Assembly (NCBI GenBank): GCA_919901875.1
Contig: CAKKQG010000026.1
Location: forward strand, 1 to 18,093
DNA length: 18,093 nt
DNA from: Anaerolineales bacterium
Lineage (GTDB): Bacteria; Chloroflexota; Anaerolineae; Anaerolineales; VGOW01
Reading direction: 5' to 3'
Translations under genes and position numbers: made by a program
Notes under the pieces: model-generated
The model's input: only the letters and a program-made list of their open reading frames with translations
Told to the model about the DNA's origin: nothing
The model's database searches: none
In this document: in pieces, positions 1-5,601 of the stretch
How positions within the stretch are numbered: the first letter of the stretch is position 1
Layout of the letters: each line of letters begins with the position of its first letter

Positions 1-693
1 CACATCAATCACAATTGCCAGATCGGGTCGCACACCAAAGGCGGAGGCATAAGCACCGCCATATGTGATCTCTTCTTGCGCCGTGGCAACCGCAACCACA
101 TCCCAACGGTGCGGACGATCTTTTAACGCATCGAGACAGGCGGTAACGGCAGCAACCGAAGCGCGATTGTCGAGCGATTTAGCGACGAGCAGATCGCCTT
201 GCATCTCAAAGGGCAACTGACCGTAAGAGATCAGGTCGCCGACTTTCACTAATCTCGTAACTTCTTCGGCAGGCAAACCCACATCAATGATTAGATCATC
301 AAGCTGCACCGCCTTCTCGCGATCGCTTGCCGAAAGCAAATGGGGTGGCGTCGAGGCAACGACACCTTGCAGCGTCTCTTTGCCATGCACGTATACCGGC
401 TGACCGGGCATCACGCGCGCGTCCACGCCGCCGATTTGAGTGACATACAAAAATCCTTGATGCACGCGGCGCACCATAAGACCAATCGCGTCCATATGTG
501 AGACGAGCATGATCTTTTTGCGCGGCGCTTTGCTCGTGCCATGTTTGGTCGCCCACAAGCTGCCCAGTTTGTCGCCGCCGAATTCATCTGCTAGCGGTGT
601 CCACGCCTCACGAATTAAATTTCGAATGGGGTCTTCGTGCGCCGAGAGGCCGGGCGCGGATACAAGTGTTTTGAGGTGAGAGAGTAAGTCCAT
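1..693 (-). CDS. M42 family metallo-aminopeptidase (C-terminus outside window)
   Basis: The reading frame opens with ATG at 693 and runs without a stop to base 1, giving 231 residues of a family that is usually about 340-360 long, so the C-terminal third lies beyond the left edge. It fits the dinuclear-metal M42 (glutamyl aminopeptidase/CelM) peptidases, cytosolic enzymes that trim N-terminal residues from peptides. Visible motifs are the N-terminal VSAPGLSAHE (11-20), the metal-ligand motif SHMDAIG with H66 and D68, the bridging aspartate in KSLDNR (D175), the catalytic/metal pair EE at 207-208, and the next ligand in VIDV (D230). The domain inserted at about 75-165 matches the PDZ-like lid of the family. 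The region directly upstream is a 7-bp repeat array with no Shine-Dalgarno sequence. It lies 105 bp after the stalk-protein gene on the same strand and may be co-transcribed. Family assignment is strong; the natural substrate is unknown. Confidence 0.9.
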   Translation of the reverse strand, partial: MDLLSHLKTLVSAPGLSAHEDPIRNLIREAWTPLADEFGGDKLGSLWATKHGTSKAPRKKIMLVSHMDAIGLMVRRVHQGFLYVTQIGGVDARVMPGQPVYVHGKETLQGVVASTPPHLLSASDREKAVQLDDLIIDVGLPAEEVTRLVKVGDLISYGQLPFEMQGDLLVAKSLDNRASVAAVTACLDALKDRPHRWDVVAVATAQEEITYGGAYASAFGVRPDLAIVIDV

Positions 694-800
694 AGTTAGA
701 GGTCGGAAGTTAGAGGTTAGATGTTGGATGTTAGAGGTTGGAGGTTGGAAGATGGAAGTTAGAAGTCTGACATCCAACTTCCAATTTCCATTTTCTAATT
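694..800. repeat. inverted pair of heptamer tandem arrays
   Basis: Eleven consecutive 7-bp units of consensus RGTTRGA fill 694-770 (for example AGTTAGA, GGTCGGA, AGTTAGA, GGTTAGA, TGTTGGA). After two bases, four units in the opposite orientation (TCCAACT, TCCAATT, TCCATTT, TCTAATT) fill 773-800. The two halves can fold on each other. The array begins on the base next to the M42 start codon and ends in the stop codon of the upstream stalk gene, so it is the whole intergenic spacer. Confidence 0.85.
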
Positions 801-1560
801 AGGGGCATGTCGGCGTGCCTCCGGCTGCTGCTGTTGCCGTGCCGCAGGCATTTTTGGTAGCAGTGAGATTCGCCGTGCCGCTTGGTGTCGCCGTTGCCCC
901 AGTAGCGCTGGCTGTTGCCGATGGAGTGACAGGTGTTGCCGTCGCTCCACCTGTTGCTGTAGCTGTTGAAGTAAGAGTCGGCGTCTTGGTAAATGCGGTT
1001 GCCGTTTGAGTCTGATTCGCCACGGCGGTGAACGTGGCAGCAACGCCAGTGCCTATCGCATTAGAGTTCGCTTGTGCGGTTGCGGTTTGCGCCGCGTTCG
1101 TTCCAACTGCATTGGCAGTAGCAAAGGCGCTCGTCACTGTTGCGTCAAACGTGGCAGTAGATGTTGGCGTGGTAGTAGCCGCCGCCGTTGTAGTGAACGT
1201 GGGAGTAAGAGTCGGCGTAAACGTTTGAGTCGGGCTAGGTGTGAACGATGCGGTCAAGGTAAATGTCGGTGACGGCGTGAAGGTTTTTGTGTCCGGGATA
1301 AATTGAGTCGGAGTCGAAGGTAGAGTCGTGCCACTTGCCGCTGACGGCGGCGGTGGAAGGGTCGGGGTCGCCGCCAGGGTGGCGGTTGCCGCGCGCGTGG
1401 CAGTGACAGGAGGAGGCAACGGCGTCGCGCTGGGCGGAGGCGGCGCAAACATCAACGCCAGAAATCCAGCGCAGTAACATGGCACGGTTAATACAATGAT
1501 CCCCGTTAAGATTGAATAGGTCCGCCGCCGTCGGCGTTCAACGTCCGAAAGAACGTCCAT
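799..1560 (-). CDS. membrane-anchored Thr/Ala/Pro-rich stalk protein, hypothetical
   Basis: This encodes 253 residues. A short charged N-terminus with an arginine run (RRRRR at about 9-13) is followed by one hydrophobic segment at about 16-39, which looks like an uncleaved signal anchor. Everything after it is low complexity, dominated by Thr, Ala, Pro and Ser with TATAT- and TPT-like runs. The tail has two cysteines (C239 and C252) that could form a small disulfide loop. Such chains usually extend from the membrane to the outside and are candidate O-glycosylation targets; that is inference. The frame is supported by an ATG start, an upstream GGAAGG at 1570-1575 (minus strand, 9-nt gap) and a good promoter at 1623-1651. 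I see no catalytic domain. Open frames on the other strand here are by-products of the repetitive codons. Confidence 0.75.
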   Translation of the reverse strand: MDVLSDVERRRRRTYSILTGIIVLTVPCYCAGFLALMFAPPPPSATPLPPPVTATRAATATLAATPTLPPPPSAASGTTLPSTPTQFIPDTKTFTPSPTFTLTASFTPSPTQTFTPTLTPTFTTTAAATTTPTSTATFDATVTSAFATANAVGTNAAQTATAQANSNAIGTGVAATFTAVANQTQTATAFTKTPTLTSTATATGGATATPVTPSATASATGATATPSGTANLTATKNACGTATAAAGGTPTCP

Positions 1561-1622
1561 AAAGGTTTGCCTTCCGACGTTTTAAAGTTGGAAATTTGCT
1601 AGTCGGAAACAATACGGGCGGC

Positions 1623-1651
1623 ATAATAGCATCGGGAGTGATTATGCGCAA
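1623..1651 (-). promoter_or_regulatory. sigma70-like promoter for the stalk-protein gene
   Basis: On the minus strand, TTGCGC (1651-1646) is followed by a 17-nt spacer and TATTAT (1628-1623). This predicts transcription starting near 1616 and a leader of about 55 nt before the ATG at 1560. It has the same -35 core and spacer length as the divergent promoter at 1779-1807. Found by pattern only. Confidence 0.5.
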
Positions 1652-1686
1652 GCTTTTAACGGAAAAACTTAACTACTCAGCTGCTT

Positions 1687-1768
1687 CGTCATTGCGAGCG
1701 CACTTCGCGGAGCGGAAAGCAATCTCGGTCGCGCTATGAGATTGCTTTGCGAAGCACTCGCAATGACG
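1687..1768. repeat. REP-like imperfect palindrome between divergent promoters
   Basis: A two-part hairpin. The outer arms CGTCATTGCGAG (1687-1698) and CTCGCAATGACG (1757-1768) are perfect complements. The inner arms AAAGCAATCTC (1716-1726) and GAGATTGCTTT (1738-1748) are also perfect, with an 11-nt loop. The core wording (CGTCATTGCGAG...GCAATCTC) resembles extragenic palindromes seen in many copies in various bacterial genomes. It lies in the 371-bp gene-free stretch 1561-1931, which otherwise holds only the two promoters, a second hairpin and a ribosome binding site. Confidence 0.8.
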
Positions 1769-1778
1769 CTAACGTGTT

Positions 1779-1807
1779 TTGCGTGGAGCGGGGTATCGTA
1801 TTATAAT
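1779..1807 (+). promoter_or_regulatory. sigma70-like promoter for the adenylate cyclase gene
   Basis: TTGCGT (1779-1784), a 17-nt spacer and a perfect TATAAT (1802-1807). The predicted start is near 1814, giving a leader of roughly 118 nt that contains the hairpin at 1841-1909 just before the ribosome binding site. Confidence 0.6.
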
Positions 1808-1840
1808 CACCGCGCTCTCCATTTCATTCACGTAGACCAA

Positions 1841-1909
1841 AGACTTCCGAAGTCTGCGCCCACTCCGCTTCACTATGCGTAGCAGTGCTTTGCAAGACTT
1901 CGGAAGTCT
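1841..1909. repeat. palindromic element, ACTTCCGAAGT arms, long loop, in cyclase leader
   Basis: Perfect 15-bp arms, AGACTTCCGAAGTCT (1841-1855) and AGACTTCGGAAGTCT (1895-1909), enclose a 39-nt loop. The loop segment CCCACTCCGCTTCACTATG matches the loop of the coding-region element at 12311-12375 (reverse strand) with two differences, although the arms differ. It ends 10 nt before the cyclase Shine-Dalgarno sequence, so it would fold in the mRNA leader. Confidence 0.8.
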
Positions 1910-1919
1910 GACTTAAGTT

Positions 1920-1924
1920 AGGAG
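1920..1924 (+). promoter_or_regulatory. ribosome binding site that sets the GTG start of the cyclase
   Basis: AGGAG at 1920-1924 followed by a 7-nt gap and GTG at 1932. No ATG is available near the N-terminus of this frame, so this site decides the start. Confidence 0.7.
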
Positions 1925-1931
1925 TCACCCG

Positions 1932-3659
1932 GTGCCGGGGACCACAGAATCTAGCAGCATCAGCAAAGAACTCTCTGATCTGCGTAAACTTACCCTCGAT
2001 ATAAAAGCATTGTTGAGCAGTCAGAAAGATATACTGGCAAAAGCGAAACTCTCGCTGCCGCCGGGAGTCTCTGATGGACTGTCGCAGCTCGCCAGCGCAT
2101 TGGAACGCATCTCGCGCGTCATTGGCGATCAGGAACACCGCCTGACACAACTACAAGCTCTGGCCGAAATCTCCAGCGTGGTCAATTCGTCGCTCGATCT
2201 CACTACGGTGTTGAACGAAGTGATGGATACTATTATTAAGTTGACCGGCGCTGAGCGCGGCTTCTTGATGCTCAAGAATGAAAAAGGCATCTTGGACTTC
2301 CGCATCGCCCGCAACGTTGACCGCGAGACTCTGCAAGCCTCTGCCTTTGAGATCAGCCGCACGATTATGGAACGCGTGGCACAGAGCGGTGAGCCAGTGG
2401 TGACCACCAACGCTCAAGAAGACCCGCGCTTTGGCAAACAAGAAAGCGTCGTCGCTTTCAACTTGCGATCCATTTTGTGCGTGCCATTGAAAGTGAAAGG
2501 CGTGATCACCGGCGTGATTTATGCCGACAACCGCATACGCGCCGGAATCTTCAACGAACATGATCGCGACATTCTCGCCGCCTTCTCCAACCAAGCGGCT
2601 GTCGCCATCGAGAACGCGCGTTTGTTTGAGAGCGTCAAGCAATCACTGGATGAAGTGACGCGCCTGAAGAATCTGCTCGACAATGTATTCGCTTCAATCA
2701 ACAGTGGCGTCATCACCACCGATGTCGGCGATTCGGTAACTCTGTTCAATCGCGCCGCCGAAACGATCTTGAACGTGAAATCGGATCAAGTGATCGGCAA
2801 AAAATATGACACGGTGCTGCCGCCGATTGACGGGAAACTGGCGCAAACGTTGACCGCCGTGAAGACGGCAGACAAATCTTTTGCCCTTGAAGCCAACCCC
2901 AGCGTGCTTGGTCGTGGCGCCGTTGATCTAAGTTTGAGCATCACGCCTCTCAAGAACGCCGAATGGGAAACGCAAGGCGCGGCGATTGTGGTGGATGACC
3001 AAACCGAGCGCAAACGCTTACGCAGCAAGTTTGAACTTTTCCAGCGCATGGTCAGCCCGGCGGTCATTGAACGCCTCGACCCGAATCAACTTAAACTTGG
3101 CGGCGACCGCCAAGAGGTGACCTGCATCTTTGCCGACATTCGCGGCTTCACCAACTTCAGCGAACATCTTGACCCGGTGGTTTTGCTTGATGTGTTGAAC
3201 CGTTACTTGGGCGCGGCGGCGGAAGCCGTGTTGGTGCAAGAAGGCACGCTCGATAAATTCTTGGGTGATGCCGTCATGGCGATCTTCAACGCGCCCTATC
3301 AACAAGAAGATCACACCATGCGCGCCGTGCGCGCCGCTATACAAATGCGGGACGACATTTTGGCTCTGCATCAAGTGATGGAGCCGCAATACCGCTTGTC
3401 ATTCGGTATTGCGATCAATGTTGGCGAGGCCGTGGTGGGTTTAGTCGGCACAAAAAACCGCCTGGACTACACGGCGATTGGCGACACGATTAACACCACC
3501 AAACGCATTCAAGAAAATGCTAAAGCCGGGCAAGTATTGATCAGTGACGCCGCTTACGACCGCGTGAAGAAATTTATCAAAGCCACAGCCCAAGAACCGA
3601 TGAAGGTCAAAGGACGCACCCAGCCGGTTCAAGTGTACGAAATTGAAGATTTGAAGTAA
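1932..3659 (+). CDS. class III adenylate cyclase with GAF and PAS sensor domains
   Basis: A 575-residue soluble signalling enzyme that should make cAMP from ATP. The order is an N-terminal helical/coiled region (about 1-75), a GAF domain (about 78-235), a PAS-like domain (about 245-360), a short linker (EEF-type helix, RSKFELFQRMVSPAVIERL) and a C-terminal cyclase domain (about 393-573). The metal-binding aspartates are D402 in FADIRGFT and D446 in FLGDAVMAIF. The base-selecting pair is K442 and T514, the Lys/Thr combination found in bacterial adenylate cyclases such as CyaB1. The transition-state residues N521 and R525 are present in INTTKR. All catalytic positions are therefore intact. The start is GTG with AGGAG 7 nt upstream. 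It has its own promoter and is followed by a terminator, so it is probably a single-gene unit. The ligands of the GAF and PAS domains cannot be read from sequence. No membrane segment is seen. Confidence 0.93.
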   Translation: MPGTTESSSISKELSDLRKLTLDIKALLSSQKDILAKAKLSLPPGVSDGLSQLASALERISRVIGDQEHRLTQLQALAEISSVVNSSLDLTTVLNEVMDTIIKLTGAERGFLMLKNEKGILDFRIARNVDRETLQASAFEISRTIMERVAQSGEPVVTTNAQEDPRFGKQESVVAFNLRSILCVPLKVKGVITGVIYADNRIRAGIFNEHDRDILAAFSNQAAVAIENARLFESVKQSLDEVTRLKNLLDNVFASINSGVITTDVGDSVTLFNRAAETILNVKSDQVIGKKYDTVLPPIDGKLAQTLTAVKTADKSFALEANPSVLGRGAVDLSLSITPLKNAEWETQGAAIVVDDQTERKRLRSKFELFQRMVSPAVIERLDPNQLKLGGDRQEVTCIFADIRGFTNFSEHLDPVVLLDVLNRYLGAAAEAVLVQEGTLDKFLGDAVMAIFNAPYQQEDHTMRAVRAAIQMRDDILALHQVMEPQYRLSFGIAINVGEAVVGLVGTKNRLDYTAIGDTINTTKRIQENAKAGQVLISDAAYDRVKKFIKATAQEPMKVKGRTQPVQVYEIEDLK

Positions 3660-3684
3660 CACATCCTCTTGCGCGCGTTCATGC

Positions 3685-3729
3685 ACACGGGTCACAGCAG
3701 GCATGATTGTTGTGACCCGTGTTTATTGT
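3685..3729 (+). terminator. rho-independent-type terminator after the cyclase
   Basis: Perfect 12-bp arms ACACGGGTCACA (3685-3696) and TGTGACCCGTGT (3711-3722) with a 14-nt loop, followed by a T-rich TATTGTT tail. It lies 25 bp after the cyclase stop codon. The tail is interrupted, so termination strength is uncertain. Confidence 0.65.
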
Positions 3730-3738
3730 TTAGCCGTA

Positions 3739-3781
3739 AAGACCCTTCGGGTCGCACACACCGCGAAATCCGAAGGGTCTT
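3739..3781. repeat. palindromic element, ACCCTTCGGGT arms, 16-nt type loop
   Basis: Perfect 12-bp arms AAGACCCTTCGG (3739-3750) and CCGAAGGGTCTT (3770-3781). The loop core CGCACACACCGCGAAA (3753-3768) matches 15 of 16 bases of the loop in the coding-region element at 16239-16280, whose arms are of the other type. It ends 12 nt before the start codon of the next gene, so it falls in the leader of that gene. Confidence 0.8.
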
Positions 3782-3793
3782 GTTAGGTAGTAT

Positions 3794-5281
3794 ATGCACG
3801 ATATCATTTTCATTCTTGCAATCCTTTATGCTTTCGCCGCGATCAGTTTGGCGATTTATGGTTTTAATGCGTTGTTATTCTCCGCCCTCTTTGTGTGGTT
3901 AAGACGAAGAGAGACTCATGCCGCCGCAGTGGAGGCGGTGTCACCGGAGTCGTTTCCGTCCGTCACGATTCAACTGCCGATCTTCAACGAACGATTTGTT
4001 GTTGAACGATTGATCAAAGCGGTTGCCGCCATTGACTATCCGCGCCAGCAGCTTTCGATTCAGGTGTTAGATGATTCCACCGATGACACCGCCGCCCTCG
4101 CCCGGGCACAAGTTGCCCACTACAAAGCCCAAGGCGTGAACATTGACTATGTGCGCCGACCCAATCGAACAGGATACAAAGCAGGCGCGTTGGCTTACGG
4201 ACTCGAACACACGCCCGCCGATTTTGTTGCCGTGTTCGACGCCGACTTTGTTCCGCCGCGCGACTTTTTACAAAAGGTGATGCCGTCTTTCGCCAATGAA
4301 CGCGTGGGGGTAGTGCAAGCACGCTGGGGTCATCTCAACCCCGAACACAGTTGGCTGACGATGTCGCAAGCCTTGATGCTCGATGGTCATTTCGGAATCG
4401 AACAATTTGTGCGAAGTCGTTTGGGCTTGATGTGGAACTTCAACGGCTCGGCAGGTGTGTGGCGCGTGCAAGCCATAAAAGATTCGGGTGGCTGGGGACT
4501 TGATACGGTTGCCGAAGACCTTGATCTCTCTTATCGCGCTCAACTGCGCGGGTGGCAGATGCGTTATTTATCAGACGTCGTTGCGCCGGCAGAGATACCT
4601 TCACTGCTCGTCGCTTTCAAGCGGCAACAATTCCGTTGGGCAAAAGGATCGATTCAATGTTTGCGTAAGTTCGCCCGCCCGATAATCGAATCGCCCAAAT
4701 CACTTTTTCAGAAAGCACAAAGCTTGATCCACTTGAGTGGTTATCTGGTTCATCCCCTGATATTGCTTTTAGCCTTGATCAGTCTGCCTCTCGTGTTAAC
4801 AGGCTATATCTCAAAACTACATCTGGGCGCAATTAGCATCGCCGGATTCGGCGCGCCGATTCTGTTTGCAGTATCGCAATGGGCGCTCTATCCGAATTGG
4901 AAACACAAGTTGCGCCATTTGCCGACGATCATTTTGATCGGACCCGGTATTGCCGTGAGCAATTCGTGGGCGGTGATCGAAGCCTTGATCAACCGCAACC
5001 CAACTTTATTTTTAAGAACGCCGAAGTTCCAATTAGAAGGTCGTGACGGGAATCATCACAGCGAATACAGTTTGCCTGTGGATTGGTCAACGTGGGTTGA
5101 ACTATTCTTCATGATCTACAGCGGCATCACGACTCTTGTTTCCATTGAGTACGCGCCCGGTCTCGCACCGTTCATGCTCATTCACACCATCGGTTTCGCT
5201 TACACGGCATATTTGGGGTTGAGGCAATCGTTGAGGGTGAAAGAGAAAGTGGTAGGACAGAGCGTGATGAGGGAAGCGTAG
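3794..5281 (+). CDS. processive-type family 2 glycosyltransferase, membrane
   Basis: A 495-residue membrane glycosyltransferase of the cellulose-synthase-like GT2 group, closest in style to beta-mannan/glucan synthases (CslA-like). It would use a nucleotide sugar in the cytosol and may pass the polymer through the membrane. One hydrophobic segment at about 4-36 precedes the GT-A catalytic domain (about 55-300). Motifs: substrate-binding DD at 93-94, DAD at 149-151 (metal/nucleotide), the catalytic-base motif AEDLD with E241 and D242, and QQFRW at 278-282, the Q-x-x-R-W signature of processive enzymes. Several hydrophobic segments follow (about 305-400 and 435-485). The start ATG at 3794 is just after a palindromic element, with only a weak AGG upstream. 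It ends shortly before a shared terminator and faces the AsnB/zinc-ribbon unit. The sugar and product are unknown. Confidence 0.88.
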   Translation: MHDIIFILAILYAFAAISLAIYGFNALLFSALFVWLRRRETHAAAVEAVSPESFPSVTIQLPIFNERFVVERLIKAVAAIDYPRQQLSIQVLDDSTDDTAALARAQVAHYKAQGVNIDYVRRPNRTGYKAGALAYGLEHTPADFVAVFDADFVPPRDFLQKVMPSFANERVGVVQARWGHLNPEHSWLTMSQALMLDGHFGIEQFVRSRLGLMWNFNGSAGVWRVQAIKDSGGWGLDTVAEDLDLSYRAQLRGWQMRYLSDVVAPAEIPSLLVAFKRQQFRWAKGSIQCLRKFARPIIESPKSLFQKAQSLIHLSGYLVHPLILLLALISLPLVLTGYISKLHLGAISIAGFGAPILFAVSQWALYPNWKHKLRHLPTIILIGPGIAVSNSWAVIEALINRNPTLFLRTPKFQLEGRDGNHHSEYSLPVDWSTWVELFFMIYSGITTLVSIEYAPGLAPFMLIHTIGFAYTAYLGLRQSLRVKEKVVGQSVMREA

Positions 5282-5283
5282 AA

Positions 5284-5311
5284 AGTGACCAGTTATCAGT
5301 GAACAGTAAAA
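5284..5311. repeat. heptamer array after the GT2 gene
   Basis: Four 7-bp units in strict phase: AGTGACC, AGTTATC, AGTGAAC, AGTAAAA. The array starts 3 bp after the TAG stop of the glycosyltransferase and runs into the left arm of the terminator at 5309. Confidence 0.65.
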
Positions 5312-5334
5312 AGGACCTCGTGCGGGGTCTTTTT
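5309..5334. terminator. bidirectional terminator between convergent genes
   Basis: A 9-bp stem with one G-T pair (5309-5317 with 5326-5334), an 8-nt loop, and A/T runs at both ends (AAAAAGGACC...GGTCTTTTT). It serves the glycosyltransferase on the plus strand and the zinc-ribbon gene ending at 5338 on the minus strand. Confidence 0.7.
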
Positions 5335-5337
5335 AAT

Positions 5338-5598
5338 TCACGAGTCGTGTTCAAATTCCATCACCGGCATTTGCAAATAGCGATCAGGTTGTTCTTCTCG
5401 CTGATAGATCGCTTTGAAACGTTGTTCCACTTTGATCAAAGCGTCACCTTTATAGTAACGCTCACCACAGTTAAGACATACAAACGCCGGCATATCAGGA
5501 ACAAACAAGTAGTGATCGTTTCGACTGTATAGATATTCAACATTACGTTCAACAAACTCAACGTTGCCACAAAAGGGGCAGGGATCGGTTTTAGACAT
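5338..5598 (-). CDS. small YgiT-type zinc-ribbon protein
   Basis: An 86-residue protein with two CxxC pairs: C7-PF-C10 (CPFCG) and C41-LN-C44 (CLNCG). The spacing and the following GERYYKGDALIKVE segment fit the YgiT-type (MqsA N-terminal-like) zinc-binding domain. In that family the domain often belongs to antitoxins paired with an MqsR/DUF4258-type toxin, but no toxin-like gene is beside it here and no DNA-binding helix-turn-helix domain follows. It starts 3 nt after the AsnB stop codon, with a strong GAGGAG ribosome binding site inside the last AsnB codons, so the two genes are translationally coupled. Its role is unknown; zinc binding is well supported by the cysteines. Confidence 0.82.
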   Translation of the reverse strand: MSKTDPCPFCGNVEFVERNVEYLYSRNDHYLFVPDMPAFVCLNCGERYYKGDALIKVEQRFKAIYQREEQPDRYLQMPVMEFEHDS

Positions 5599-5601
5599 AG
5601 A

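Noticed and set aside
694..800. CRISPR array
   Set aside because: Units are 7 bp and contiguous, without 25-40 bp repeats separated by unique spacers, and there are no cas genes.
815..1272. Plus-strand open frames of 64-88 codons over the stalk gene
   Set aside because: They are Val/Ala- or Arg-rich shadows of the minus-strand Thr/Ala codons, with no start signals; the minus frame has promoter, ribosome site and membrane anchor.
1824..2150. Minus-strand 108-codon frame overlapping the cyclase start
   Set aside because: It crosses the palindromic leader and the well-supported cyclase coding region and has no recognisable domain.
3739..3781. Second terminator after the cyclase
   Set aside because: It lacks a T run after the stem, has a long loop, and its loop matches a coding-region element, so it is better called a repeat.
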